DNA of 64,000 nucleotides from assembly GCF_000220395.1 (NCBI RefSeq), contig NW_004086093.1, forward strand, positions 1 to 64,000, in the 5' to 3' direction. A program made the translations under genes and the position numbers. Positions 1-12,952 of this stretch are shown here, in pieces. The stretch comes from Ichthyophthirius multifiliis (taxonomy: Eukaryota > Ciliophora > Oligohymenophorea > Hymenostomatida). A model generated the notes under the pieces. It worked only from the letters and a program-made list of their open reading frames with translations, did not search any database and had not been told where the DNA came from. How positions within the stretch are numbered: position 1 is the first letter of the stretch; every line of letters starts with the position of its first letter.

Positions 1-480
1 TAAAATTTATGTTTTAATTTTTTTCAAAATTTATAAATAATTATTACATATATATTAATTAGTAAAAATTGTTTTTTAAACTATTTTTTATTCTAAAAGT
101 TATTTTTTTATCTGAAATAAAAAAATAAAATATAATCTTAAAACATTACTAAATAATGACTGAAAATAATAGCATTAAAAATAATAAAACAAAAGATTTA
201 AGATTATTAATAAAATAAAATAATAATTATGGTATATGGAATTACATTGCTTTCTATAAACAATTTTTATTTATAAAGAAGTATAGGTTTTTTATATATG
301 AATAATTTTACCTAATTCTTATTGTTTGTTTTGTTTATTATAACAACTTTATTTTTTTAATATTAAATATTATAAATATTTATTTTATATTTTAAAATAA
401 TTTTACAATATTTTAAATAAAAAGTTATTATATAAGAATTAAAATAATACAAAATTATAAAAAAAATGAGAAGAGATTAT
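1..480. other. AT-rich non-coding DNA
   Basis: No recognisable gene, RNA or repeat array. The stretch is almost pure A/T with short A and T runs, typical of the intergenic DNA elsewhere in the window. No telomere-type repeat is present, so the window edge is internal to a chromosome. Confidence 0.6.
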
Positions 481-1663
481 TTATAACTTCTTTCTTTTAT
501 ATTAATTATTATAAGGATGATGTTAGGTTTATTCGATAAATTCACAGACTTTGATTAAGCATTTAATTAAAAAAATCATCAGAAGAAATAAAATATTTAT
601 CAATATTTTTTGTTTTTTTTTCTCCCTTATGCCAGATAATTTCATTGACATATGTTTATATTCATATTAATATTTTAAAAGAAAGATTAGATGAGAAGTA
701 TATGAAAAAAATAATTGAAATGAATAAATAAATACAGCAATCAAATACACTTATAAAATTTTTATATTATATATTAATAAAGAATTTATTTGATATATAT
801 AGTATATTAAAGCATTTAGATTAAATTCCAAAAGGAATTTTATGCGGAATTTTACAATCAACAAAAACTCTATAATTATATCTATTTTTTAATTTTAAAT
901 AAAACAACTAAATAACAAAATAATATGAAAATCTTTTTATTAGAAAATATTAAGACTATTAAGCAGATTTAGAAACTTAAGTATTAGAAAAACTCATTAT
1001 TGATAAAAAAATAAAGAAAACAATAAAATTTTACCTATTGATTCTTAAGAATTTTCAAAAAATAATAATAAAGATATTATTTTTATTAAATCATAAACTA
1101 AATAGGATATTGATAATTAACTTTCATAATAATAATTATATAAAATTTTTTAAGAAACAACTTATATTAATTTCCTTAATAATGAAAAAATAAAAGGAAT
1201 TATTGAAATTGGAGAAATAATTGAGTTTGTTTTTTAAAGTTTGCCTTAAATTATAATCTAGTATGTAAATAATACCTAACTAAATATATGGAAATAAGGA
1301 AGTAACTCTTATATTACACCTGTAGTTTCTTTTTCTTTTAGTGCAATTTCAATTATTTTGAATTCTATAAATTTAATAAATTATTTACTTTAAAGAGAAA
1401 GCATGTATTTTTTATTTATGTAAGATTTAATGAAAAAAAAATATAAAAATTCCGAAGAATAAAAACTTATTCAAGTACCTAATTTTATTGGAGGAGATAT
1501 GGAAATTCTCGAAAAAATAAACTTGAATAAGTCAGTTGCTTAAAATATGTATATTAATAATAAATTAAAAAACTATAAATCACTTTAAATAATCAATAAA
1601 ATGATGCTGATAGTATTTTTTGGGATGTTTCATCTATTAAGTATTTCAATATTATACATTTGA
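480..1663 (+). CDS. Unknown protein with hydrophobic segments; possible N-terminal part of the following LRR gene
   Basis: Read with TAA/TAG as Gln, the stretch from about 1200 to 1663 is open in one frame and ends at TGA (1661-1663). It contains the motif FQSLPQIIIQYVNNTQ near 1230, followed by a Ser/Ile-rich hydrophobic stretch that could be one membrane segment. The part before 1200 also looks coding (Lys/Asn/Gln-rich) but I could not fix one frame or the start codon; an ATG lies near 508. From about 1540 a second frame becomes leucine-rich-repeat-like and leads into the next entry, so this may be the N-terminal region of one longer gene separated by an intron or a one-base error. I do not recognise the family and propose no function. 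Confidence 0.35.
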
Positions 1664-4600
1664 AAATTGATTTAAGGTTATTTTTTATTTTATTTTTTCT
1701 TTATTTAATTTTTTATATTTATATAAATTTTAAGTAACAATTATTGCTCGTTAAGTATGAAAAGATTTTGTTTAAATTTTTCTTAGTTAAAAAATCTTAG
1801 TTTAGTTAATTTGAATTTCTCATTTAATTGTTTTAATGATTAAGATGCTATATTTTTGTCAAAATCTTTGCAAGATGTTTCTTAATTATAAAGCTTATAA
1901 GAAGTTTATGTTAATTTGATGTAACTTTTAAAAATGCTTTTATGTTTATTTATTTATTGAAGGAATAACAAAATAGGTGAAGAAGGAATAATCCATTTAA
2001 ATAAAGTTATTTAGTTAACTCCATAAATTAAATAATTTAATTTGCTTTTGAATAAAGCTTCTGCTTTGTATTAATAAAGCGAAGAAGAAATAGATATTGA
2101 TTGTGTTTTAAAATCATAGAATATTATTTTTTTATATATGAATTAGTATTTATTTTTTCTGTTTTAATTTTTTATATAATCAATAAAAAGGAAATTTAAA
2201 ACTTAATAAAATGTTAAAGAATTGCTAAGTGCTTTATAAAATACAAATGCAATAAAAGGATTTAATCTTAATTTAGAGTATACTAAAAAAAACATATATA
2301 CTTTATTATTTTATATTTTAAGAGGAATTAAAATGGATGACTAAATTGAATAAATGCTTTTAAATTTCAAATAAAATCAACTAAACTTAAAAAATTTTCA
2401 TATAAACTTAAAGTAATATAAATAATTCCTTTAATTGAAATTTTTTATTTTTTATATAATAAAGAAACAACGGATTATAATCTAATTAAATTGAAAAAAT
2501 TTTAAAAAGTTAATTAAATTATATTGAATTTAAAGCGAACCTTAGGTATTTTTAAATTTTTAAGTAAAAAAATTGTTAACATTAATTATAAAAGTGAAAA
2601 CAAAGATTTAAGTGATTTAAATTTAGATTTCATATATAATTAGAAAGAATTATAAATACTTGATATTAATTTATAGTAGATATATTATATAAATTAATTA
2701 TTAAAAAAAAAACAAAAAATAGATAAAACAATTATTAGAAAATTGAAGAAATATTTCTTAATTTAAATAAATTAAAAAATTTAAATTAATTTTATGTAAA
2801 TTTAAAGTAAATTAAATATATATAGTATTATTAAATATTTAAATATATTTTAGTTATAATAATTTAGAAAATTCTTCTTTAAGTTATGAATTCATTAAAA
2901 ATCAAGAATTTACCAAAAATTTATAAATGATAGGATTAAACTTAAGGTTTTTATTTTTTTAATTAAATTAATTTTGATAAAATAATAGATAGACGAACAT
3001 AAAAGAAGAAACATTAACTCATATTTTAGAAAAAGTTGAATATTAAAAAAATTTATAAAATCTTTAAATAGATATATCGTAAAAATAATAAAAATAAATT
3101 AAAAAAATAAAATAATATATAGAAGAAATGAAATCTTGAAAAATTAAAAAAATAAATTTATAAATACAACTTTAAATAATACTTTGAAAAAGTTATCGAA
3201 TTTATAATATTTAAATATTAATTTAAAGTAAGAAATATTAGCATATATTAATATGAATATAAAATTTAAATATATATAAATGTTTACTAATATATATATT
3301 TAAATAAATATATATATAAATATATATTTAAATATATATATATTTATATAAAGTTATATATGTTTTTATATATATATAAATAATTTTAAATTTATAATTT
3401 ATTATTTTATTTATATATATTTAATTAGTAATACTTATATAAATGAATAAGTTGATATATTTTAATCATTAAAAATCTTGATTAATTAATTGAAGTATAA
3501 ATTGATTTAAGGTAAAATAATAATTAATTTATATTTTATAAAAAATTATAAAAGCAATAACCCTATAAATTTAATCTTTTAAGATACACAAAATAACATA
3601 TTTTAAAATAAGAATAATTTGAAATATTTAAAATTAAATTTTTAGTAAAAAATTAATTTAATTTAATTAAATTAATAAATAATACCAACATATAATAAAA
3701 AAAAAAGGGCAACATATTTAGGATATTCATGTGGTCAGTTTTTTTAAAATTGCTTTCAATAATTATAGAATTTAGAAATTTAAGATTTAAATTTATGGTA
3801 TTAAATAAATATTTTATAATTTTTACTTTTTTATAATTTATACATAGTTATTCTATGTTATATGAAACAGAAGCTACAGCAATTGTTACTTCATTAAATA
3901 ATTTAAAAAAAATAAAATAAATAAAACTTTATTTAAGAGGAAACAAATTTTATAACGGAACTTTAATAGCTTTAAAAAATGCTTTAAATAGTCTTTTAAA
4001 TATTACTCATTTATACTTAGATTTTGGTGTTTGTGAATTATAATTAAATCAGATTAATCTAATAGCTTAAATGATTCCTAAGTAGAATCCCAGAGGATTA
4101 AATATTTCATTATAGTATTTTTTTAAAAAAAATATTATTTTATATAACTATAGGAATAATTATTTAAATGGTAACGATAATTTTAAATAATTTTTAGATT
4201 AAATATTACCTAATATAAACACTTTAAAAAGCTTTTAATTTGATTTTACGTAATAATATCTATATAAATTTCATTATAAGATAAATATTTTTATTATAAA
4301 AGTTAATCAAATGTTAATTTAAAAAGTATTGATAATCTATTTAGCCTATGTTAAAATATGAGTTAATTAGAAAGCTTAGATATAGGTTTTGGATGTATTT
4401 ATGCTTATTATTAAAATTAGATGGCAATTTAAAATAGCATTCAAATTTAAAAATAAAATTTAAATAATCAAATGAATAAAAATATAGGTATATAAAGCTT
4501 AGCAATTAATTAAAATATGTAGGACTTAAAAGACTTTTAATTATTAGAAAATTTCTTTAAAGTATTTTAATATAAACCAAATTTAAGATTTATAAAACTT

Positions 4601-5509
4601 GATTTATAGTATAATAAAAATATTTAAATTTATTTCGTTAAGTTTATTAAAATTAAAATAGAAAAAATAGTCTAAATTCTAAATATTTGGATTTATGTAT
4701 TCCGCATTTATAAAGTTTAAAAAGATTAAATTAAATAGTAATAAATTTAAAGGAAAATTAGCTTTCAATAGAATTTTTAAATTGTCTTTTCAAAGGTTTA
4801 AGCTAATGTAAATTATTGAAAATGATTAATATTAATTTGAGTAGTTGCGGAATTAAAAATTAGCATATTGATTAATTTAATTTACTTGAAAAAGATTAAT
4901 TAGAAGATTTAAAACTTAATTTAAAGTAATATTATTATTATAAAAAAACATAAATATTATCTAATTTTTTTTAATTTATTTAGTTATAATTCTATTACAT
5001 TTAACGAAGAGGAAAGTTTGAGCACAATGTTGTTAAAATGCTAAAACTTAAAAAACTTAAATTTATAATTAGTGTATTATATATTTTTATGTATTTTATT
5101 TTATTTTATTTTTTAAATATTAGGAGTAATGATATTTCAAGTAATGGATTACTAAAATTGATCAAATCATTTTAAAATATGAAAAATTTAGCATAATTAA
5201 ATTTAAATATAAGGTTTAATATAATATGCATTATATATTTTTATTTATTTAAATTTTTAAGTGATAATCCTATTTAATATTAAGCAATGGAATAATTATA
5301 AAATTATATTTGCAATTTAGACAATAATTTAAATTAAATTGATATTATTTTCGAAGAGTAAATATACTATTATTTACTATTTAATTATAAATAATATTTT
5401 TTTTAGATTTGGAAAAGATTAAAATAGTTTGAAAATTCGAGATTTTATTTTATAAAACTCTAAAATTCCAAAAATAGATATTATATTTTAATTAACATAA
5501 CATAATTGA
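1540..5509 (+). CDS. Leucine-rich-repeat protein (ribonuclease-inhibitor type), many exons
   Basis: Consecutive segments read as LRRs of the pattern LxxLxxLxxLxLxLxxNxI, for example FNIIHLKIDLR near 1660, EETLTHILEKVEYQKNLQ near 3010 and QYLNINLK near 3220. Most repeats end in L-x-(L/I)-(R/K/Q/S) and are followed at once by GT and a 40-70 base AT-rich intron ending in AG, so the gene is close to one repeat per exon. The last exon (about 5406-5509) ends at TGA 5507-5509. The start is unresolved and some frames between 4200 and 4900 are not settled. LRR arrays of this kind bind proteins; ciliates have very large families of them and the partner cannot be told from sequence. No kinase or other catalytic domain is evident. 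Confident of the LRR nature, not of exact exon borders. Confidence 0.6.
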
Positions 5510-5935
5510 TTATATAAAAATATTTAAAAGAGTGAAAAAAAATAAAAATATATAACCTTTATATTATAGTTTAAAATCATATAAAAAAAAATCAGAACTT
5601 AATATAGTAACTACAGTTTTATAACTTTATTTTTTAACTTGAAAAAATATTTATAATAATAATTAAACTATATTTATTTATTTTTTGCAATTTATTTTGC
5701 TAATCATTTATTATTATATATACATTGTTTTCTATATATAATAATAATATTCAAATTAATAATCTTAATAAAATAAATTTAACATTAAGAAATACTTATA
5801 TTTAATTTCAGAATTTAAAAGACAATATATTAAAAAGATATATTATAAAAAAATTTAATTAATTATTTTTATTATATATACTATCAGCGAGATATATTAA
5901 ATTAAAACAAAATTAAAATTAAATAAATAGAAAAA
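5510..5935. other. Intergenic DNA and upstream region of the tRNA phosphotransferase gene
   Basis: AT-rich, with no open frame of interest. The A-rich bases just before the ATG at 5936 are the usual ciliate start context. No conserved promoter element is evident. Confidence 0.5.
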
Positions 5936-6580
5936 ATGGAAGAAAAAAAGTAAACAAAAATGGCTTGGGCAGAAAGTCTTTCCAAAAAGCTGGCATATAT
6001 ATTAAGACATGGAGCTAAATCAGAAGGAATAAATATAGGTTTAGATGGATTTGTAGATATAGAAGAGTTATTAAGTCATAATAAATTTAAAAATATTACA
6101 TTTAAATAAATTCAATACGTTGTAGAAAATAATGATAAAAAACGTTTTGAGTTAATTAAAAAATAAGAAGATAATAAATATTATATTAGAGCTTCTCAAG
6201 GACATTCAATTAAAGATATAAATGATGAGTAATTATTACAAATTTTAAGCTTAGAAGATGCGAAAAAGTTAGATGTAGTCGTCCATGGAACTTATTAATA
6301 ACATATTAAACCCATTTTGGAATAAGGGCTCAGTATAATGGGTAGAAATCATATCCATTTTGCAATTGGATACACATCAGATAAAGTTATATCTGGAATG
6401 AGGAAAACCTGTGATATTTTTATTGAAATCGATGTTATAAAAGCTATTAATGATGGTATATAGTTTTTTGTTTCTAAAAATAATGTTATTTTAAGTAGCG
6501 GAAAAAATGGAATTTTAGAAAGCAAATATTTCAAAATTGTTAAAAATAATAAAAATGAAATTATATTTCAAAATAATTGA
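5936..6580 (+). CDS. TPT1: tRNA 2'-phosphotransferase (Tpt1/KptA family)
   Basis: A single exon of 215 codons (214 aa) with in-frame TAA codons as Gln and a TGA stop. Tpt1 moves the 2'-phosphate left at the splice junction of ligated tRNA to NAD+, giving mature tRNA, nicotinamide and ADP-ribose 1''-2''-cyclic phosphate. Family motifs occur in order: SKKLAYILRHGA near residue 16 (the SxxLxxxLRH helix), IRASQGHS near 83, VVHGTY followed by the substrate-binding RNHIHFA near 137, and a C-terminal FVSKNNVILSSG. Length is normal for the family (about 180-230 aa). The ATG at 5936 is the first in frame; a second at 5963 precedes the conserved region and could also serve. Family assignment is firm; the specific role in tRNA splicing is inferred from the family. 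Confidence 0.92.
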
Positions 6581-7187
6581 AATATTCATTATTGCTTTTA
6601 AAAGTAATCAAGTTTTGATTTATATTGTTATATATTTATTAATATTAATTTATATATTTTTATAAAATACTCTTTTATGTAAAAAAAAATATATACTTAC
6701 TTCTTAATGAAGAAAATAGATAATTTTCTAATTTTTATTTATAGAATCTTTATCTTTTTTTTTTTTTTTTTGGGAAAATAACTTTAAATCTTTTATAAAA
6801 AAAATATAAAATAATGAATTAAATATAAATTATTTTTAAAAACAAAATTAAAGCTATAATATAATATATTTATTATAAAAAAAGGGAAGGAGAATATAAA
6901 TAACTTATATTATTTGTGTCCATATTTATTATAATATAGATAAATATAAATATAGAAAATAATTAGTATTTAAATTAATTAAATTTTCATTTGTTTTTTA
7001 AATGCAAATATTAATTTAATAAAAATATATGATAATTAAAAATAAATATTAAATATAATTTATAAAATTAATACACGTAATAATTATATATATTTAAGAT
7101 TACATTATTTTTGAAATAAATATCTTAAAATAATAATGTGAAGGAAAATTTTTTTTTTTTTTTTATGTTGAAAAGTCAGATTATTAA
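6581..7187. other. AT-rich intergenic DNA between convergent genes
   Basis: Lies between two converging genes. It holds long T and A runs (for example near 6760 and 7150) and no coding signal that I can see. Confidence 0.5.
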
Positions 7188-7856
7188 TCAATTTAAAGGA
7201 AAGTAATATTAATATTAATATTATTAATATTTTTAATCCGATAAATTATTTTATTATTAAATAAAGTCAAAATTATCTGGAATTATTTAATCATCTAGAC
7301 TAATAGTATTTGTGTTATCTAATGATGAGTTACTTTTTTCAAATTTAATAATATCTGAAAAAGAATTTATTTCAATACATTTATTATTTTTATTGCTTTT
7401 TTTTATTAATATTTAATTTTCTGGAAAAATACTATTCCATAAAGAATACACGTCTACTAAATTTTAATTTCTACTGAATTAATATATTAACAAAGATATT
7501 GTTTATTTCCAAACTTGTGTTTGCCATGGATTAGAATATTTTTCATAATATGATATATCTGTGCATATATTTTTGATAAGGATTTTTTAAAAATCGTATA
7601 ATCTTTAATTTATTTCGATTTCAAGAATAAAACCTTTTAATAATTACATATATTTTGGGCACTTCAAATAAGAATACTTTTTTAAAATTTATTAATTTGA
7701 TATATTTAAATCTATTTATTAACAATATGATTTTAAAAAGTAATTACATATAGCATTTTGAAATTTATAATTTAATTATCCTCTGTCTTTTTTTATTATA
7801 TCTAAAATTATAAATAGATTTTTTTAAATAGTTTATTTGTAGATTTCTAAAGACAT
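7188..7856 (-). CDS. Conserved-looking hypothetical protein, 222 aa
   Basis: One uninterrupted frame of 223 codons, ATG at 7856 to TGA at 7188, with Gln encoded by TAA. Codon content (Trp, Pro, Cys, mixed charged residues) makes it look like real protein rather than chance. The N-terminal two thirds is predicted largely helical (MSLEIYKQTIQKNLF..., QLLKGFILEIEINQ, KILIKNIC); the middle carries SNPWQTQVWKQ and YSLWNSIFP; the C-terminus is acidic then Gln-rich. No catalytic motif, signal peptide or membrane segment is evident. It lies about 830 bases downstream of, and on the same strand as, the acetyltransferase gene. I do not recognise the family. Confidence 0.6.
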
Positions 7857-8686
7857 TAAATATATTTTTGTATTTTATTTTAATTTAATAAATATATTTA
7901 CATAATTTTAAATTAGTTTTATTAACTAAATTATAATATTTTTTGACAATTATTATGTGATTTAAAGATTAAATTAACTTATTCTAAAAAAACGTTCGAT
8001 ATAACTTAAATAAAACAAAACAAAAAAAACTAAGGAGATTGATCCAAATAAAAAAAAAGAAATAGAAAAAAAAATCTAAGAAAATAAATAAACTTAAATA
8101 ATTAATTATAAATAAAAATAAAATTAAAATTAAAATTAAAAATATTCTCATCTCTATTTTTTAAAAAATATAAATTTATTATAATATTTTTTTTTTCTTC
8201 TATATAAAATTAAAATTTTTTACTTTTAATATTGATAAGATTACTTTATATTAAAACAAAAATATTTGTTAAAAAGTATAAAATGATAACGTGAATTTAT
8301 ATTTTTGATTGAATAATTAATAAATTTATAAATTAACATTACAATATATTATAATATATATATTTTTTATTTAAAATAAAATCAAATATTAAGATTTTTT
8401 TTTATATATTTCTATAAAAATATACTTAAATAAATATTTTAAAAAACAAATTATTAATATTTTAAAATAAATAAAAAAAAAAACTTAATTTTATTATATC
8501 TTAATTTAAAATAAAATATTTACTTATTTGTAATATTTTTAACTTTAATTTATATGAAAATATTAAAAAAATAATTTTTTATCTTAAAATATCATTTATA
8601 TGTAAATTCTAATTAATATATAATAATAATTAAAAATATATATATTTTTTTTAATTTATATCATTGAAACCTTTTTTATTTAATTT
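7857..8686. other. AT-rich spacer between two minus-strand genes
   Basis: No coding signal found; very A/T-rich with long T runs. It would contain the 3' end signals of the acetyltransferase gene and the promoter of the 222-aa gene, but neither can be pointed to. Confidence 0.5.
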
Positions 8687-9694
8687 TCATATTTCATATA
8701 CTCTATAACATCCTTAATTCAATCCACAATCGATAAATAGTTAGTTAAATTCATTATTTTAATCAACAATAAATCTAATAACGCTTAATTAAACATCCAT
8801 TTCAAATTAATTAGTAAGAAAATATAATAAATTACTTACACATTATTTTGAAAAATCATCGTCTTCTTTTTTTAAAAAAATAATATCATAAACATAGATT
8901 ACATTTCCAAATCTCCAATCTGAAATTTCATAGAATGTACAAAAAAATCCAATCAAATTTCCTAAGTAAAAAATGCAAAAGATATTTCCTAAGCTTTGAT
9001 TTTCGGTTAAATAGTTAAGACTACTTTACAATTTATCTAAATCTAAGCTTTATTTATTTTCTTTGTTCATTAAACTGATAGAATCTTTACTTTTAATACA
9101 ATTTAAAAATTGATTTGTATAGTTTTAATTAAATATTTTTATCTAAAAGTTTTCGTATTTAACAAAAGAATTATTGTTTTTATCAAAATATAAATCTTTT
9201 TCGATAAATATTTCATTTGTATCAAACATTCCTAATTACTTATATACTTATATCGCTTTAAAGTTATGAACTTCAACATAAAGCCTTAAAGGCATATTCC
9301 TTTATTATTATTTACCCATCTCTACTATTTATTTGAATATATTTTTAAATATAGATTGCTTTCGTGCTTTTTTTACAACATAAGCACTTTAGAACCACCA
9401 AACATTTGTATTTCTATATATATTATAAGAATCTGTTATTAAAATTGAAGAAATTAGTTCACCTTAATCATTTTCACCCATTGTTATAAAACCTAATTTC
9501 GGATTATTTTAGATGTATTTTATTGCTTATGTTACTAAATCTATATTTAATTCTTTTTATTCTGTTTCTAAGGCCATGTTATATTAAAATTGTGCCATTA
9601 TTTCTTCTTCATTATGTTTTAATCGCCTATATATAACATTTGTTTACTTTATAGTTTCTTCTATTTTATCTTGAGATATATTTTAACAAATCAT
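8687..9694 (-). CDS. GNAT-type N-acetyltransferase-like protein
   Basis: A continuous frame of 336 codons (335 aa), ATG at 9694 to TGA at 8687. The centre of the protein resembles the acetyl-CoA-binding core of Gcn5-related acetyltransferases: VWWFQSAYVVKKARKQSIFK (strand 4 and the loop into helix 3), a following helix, PLRLYVEVHN (strand 5) and NFKAIQVYKQLGM (helix 4, the usual N..A...Y...GF/GM motif). The pyrophosphate loop reads ARKQSIFK rather than the usual Q/RxxGxG/A, so acetyl-CoA binding may be atypical. The C-terminal 120 residues, with NIFCIFYLGNLIGFF and a final NQGCYRVYEI, could be a second, degenerate GNAT half. An earlier in-frame TGA lies upstream, so the ATG at 9694 is the likely start unless a short first exon exists. 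Substrate unknown. Confidence 0.6.
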
Positions 9695-10629
9695 ACTTAT
9701 TTTTTTAGAATCTTTTTCTAAAAGATACTTTTTAAAAAAATTAGATATAATCTAATATATTTTATTTATTTAATAATAGTAATAGTTATTTATATAAATT
9801 TATAAATATTTTAAGATATTATATCATTTTTAAAAACTAATTTCTTCTTCATATGAAAGAATAAAAATGTGCAAATATTTCTAAATTAAAATGTAGAAAA
9901 ATGTGAATTGATTAAACAATTATATCCTTTATAAATTAATTAATCATTTTATTATGAAAGACTTAAAATTCAAATATTAAATTTAAAAATACATTAAAAT
10001 GTAAAAAATTCAATTTGTAAAAAGAATATTTAAATATATTCTTTTTTGATTTTTATAAATATATATATTATTTATCTATATGTTAATAAATTTTGAGTAT
10101 TTATAATATAATGTATTTTTTACCTTATTATACAATAATATGAATATAATAGTTATTTTATTATTAAAATAAAATTGAAATATTTTTCCTTTAAATAGAT
10201 AAAAATAAATATAATATAAAAATGTATATATATAAGGTCAAATTTAATTTTTTTTTTTTTTTATATTAAATAAAATTTGTAATTTATATAGTTAATAGGA
10301 TGTATTAATTATTTTTATATTAATTCAAAATATTTTAATTTTTTATTTTATTATTATTAAATTTATTATAAATTAACATTAAAAAAAAAGTATTTTTCAA
10401 GTTAATATAAAATATAAAATATAATTTTTTTTTAAAAAAAAAAAATCTAAAAAAATAATATCTAAATAATTAATATTATTTTTTAAAGACCAAAATTATA
10501 AAATAATACATAAATAATGTAAAAAGGAAAAATAAAAACTCGTAAAAGAAAATTAATAAAAAAAAAAAATTTATTATAAATAATAAAAAATATAAAAAAA
10601 ATTCAAAAAATAATTCAAAAAAATTCAAA
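9695..10629. other. Divergent intergenic region
   Basis: Separates the minus-strand acetyltransferase from the plus-strand pyrophosphatase, so it should contain both promoters. Very AT-rich, with T-runs near 10245 and A-runs near 10380-10440 and 10560. No sequence-specific element could be recognised. Confidence 0.5.
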
Positions 10630-12952
10630 ATGGCAATTTCATTTGAATTTTCACTTGCACTAATATTCGTATCTTGCGGACTTGGGTTAATTTGGTCATT
10701 ATTCAATTTGTTATAAGTAAGAAAAGTTGACTTAAATAGTTAAGAAGAAGAACGAAATGAAAGGTTAAACACTACTGAAGGTAAAGATAAAATAAATAAT
10801 TTACTAGACATAGGATCAAAGATTTCTAATGGAGCAAAAGCTTTCTTGTATGCTGAATATTAATATTGTGCTATAGTACTTATAATTATGGCTATTATCC
10901 TTTATTTTGCAGTAGATAGTACTTCTCGTGATAAATGGAGACCTTTTTCAGCTATATCTTTCTTAATTGGTGCCACAACATCAATAGGATGTGGATACGC
11001 AGCAATGATGATTGCTGTGTCAGCAAATTATAGAACTTCTTTTTCTGCATAAAAAGGATTAGCTGAGGCTTATAAAATAGCACTCGCTGCAGGTGTATCT
11101 ATGGGATTTTTCATTGTTTCAGGAGCTTTATTTACTTTGACATTATTGATTGTTATTTATAAATATATTTATTTGGGAAAAGAAAAAAATTTCATTTATA
11201 ACTCATTAGATGAAAAAAGTAACAAGATTGGTGATTTATTTGAATTTGTTGCTGGTTATGGCCTTGGTGGATCTACTGTTGGACTTTTCGGCAGAGTTGG
11301 TGGCGGTATTTATACTAAAGCTGCAGATGTTGGTGCTGATTTAGTAGGAAAAGTTGAATAAGATTTACCTGAAGATTCTCCTAGAAATCCTGCTACTATT
11401 GCCGATAATGTAGGTGATAATGTAGGTGATGTTGCAGGTATGGGTGCTGATTTATTCGGTTCTTTTGCTGAGTCAACTTGTGCTGCTTTAGTTATATCTG
11501 GAAAATCAATGATTGATAGTGATAGATAATTCCATTTAGACAATATGATGTTTCCTTTGATGATTTCAGCTTTTGGTATTCTATGTTGTATTATTGTTTC
11601 TGCTTATGGTGTTTACATAAATAGAGTAACTGAAGAAAGTGAAATAGAAAGTTCTTTAAAAAATTAACTTGTTCTTTCTACAGTCTTACTTACTCCAGTA
11701 ATTATTGGTATTGCTTATATGAATCTTCCTAAAGAATTCACAATTCAAATCCGTCTTGATCAGGAAATTCTTGTATTTAATAAAAGACCTTATCATGGTT
11801 TCATTTGTGTCCTTGTTGGTTTATGGGCTGGTTTGGCTATTGGTTATATTACTGAATATATGACCTCCCATTCTTATAGTCCTGTTAGAGAAGTCGCTGC
11901 TTCTTGCAGAACTGGTGCTGCTACTAATATTATTTATGGTTTAGCTTTAGGTTATAACTCTACTATTATACCTATCTTAGCTATTGCTGTTTCTGCTTAC
12001 GTTTCTATTAAATTGTTGGGTTTTTATGGAGTCGCTCTTGCTGCTCTTGGTATGCTTTCGAATCTACCTATTGGATTAGCTATTGATGGCTACGGACCTA
12101 TTTCTGATAATGCTGGTGGTATTGCTGAAATGGCTGAATTAGGCGAACATATTAGATAAAGAACTGATGCTTTGGATGCTGCTGGTAATACTACTGCTGC
12201 TATTGGTAAAGGTTTTGCTATTGGATCTGCTGCACTTGTATCTTTAAGTTTATATGGAGGGTTCATTACTAATGCTTCTTCTTATTCTAATGGACCAATT
12301 GTACCTGATATTACTCAACCATTGGTATTTGCTTCTCTTATTATCGGAGCTATGTTGCCTTATGCCTTTTCTGCTTTCACAATGAAATCTGTAGGAAAGG
12401 CTGCCTTAGAAATGGTAGAAGAAATCAGAAGATAAATTAGAGAAGATAGAGGTATTATTACTGGTGAATCTGAACCTGATTATTAAAAATGTATTATGAT
12501 TTCTACTAACGCTTCTCTTAAAGAAATGATTCTTCCTGCTTTATTGGTCATTATTTCACCACTTGCGGTAAAAAAAAAAAAAAAAAATTATATATTTTTT
12601 TTATTTTTAGACTGGTCTCTTATTTGGACCTTTGGGTGTAGCTGGTTTATTACCTGGAGCTCTTGTTTCTGGGGTTCAAATGGCTATTTCAGCTTCTAAT
12701 ACTGGTGGTGCTTGGGATAATGCCAAAAAATATATTGAAGGTGGAAATTTAGTTGATGATAATGGTGAAATAAAAAAAAAAGGTTCTGATGAGCATAAAG
12801 CTGCTGTTATTGGTGATACTGTTGGTGATCCATTGAAAGATACTTCTGGTCCTGCTCTTAATATTTTAGTTAAACTTATGGCTATTATTTCTTTAGTTTT
12901 CGCTAACTTTTTCTGTAAAACTGGTTTTTTAAATAAACCTTTCAATGATTGA
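10630..12952 (+). CDS. K+-dependent H+-translocating inorganic pyrophosphatase (V-PPase, type I)
   Basis: Membrane-bound PPase pumping protons with the energy of PPi hydrolysis, in protists mainly in acidocalcisomes or other acidic organelles. Exon 1 (10630-12567) and exon 2 (12611-12952) join across a 43-base GT...AG intron and give 759 aa, the normal family length of about 760. The protein is polytopic throughout. Diagnostic motifs: [20 protein letters not shown], the PPi-binding [41 protein letters not shown] and the C-terminal [28 protein letters not shown] has Ala where K+-independent enzymes have Lys, placing it in the K+-stimulated type I group. The start [13 protein letters not shown] begins directly in the first membrane helix; a longer N-terminus is not visible. 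GC content is clearly higher than in its neighbours, as expected of a highly expressed conserved gene. Confidence 0.95.
12568..12610 (+). other. Intron of the H+-pyrophosphatase gene
   Basis: A 43-base intron, starting GTAAAA with a run of A and ending TTTTTAG. Removing it joins PLA to TGLLFGPLG in frame and restores the conserved C-terminal membrane helices. It is typical of the short AT-rich introns of this genome. Confidence 0.9.

Noticed and set aside
10476-10706. Minus-strand open frame of 76 codons beginning [10 protein letters not shown]
   Set aside because: It lies opposite the start of the H+-pyrophosphatase gene and its 5' leader; the hydrophobic translation comes from the antisense of A-rich leader DNA.
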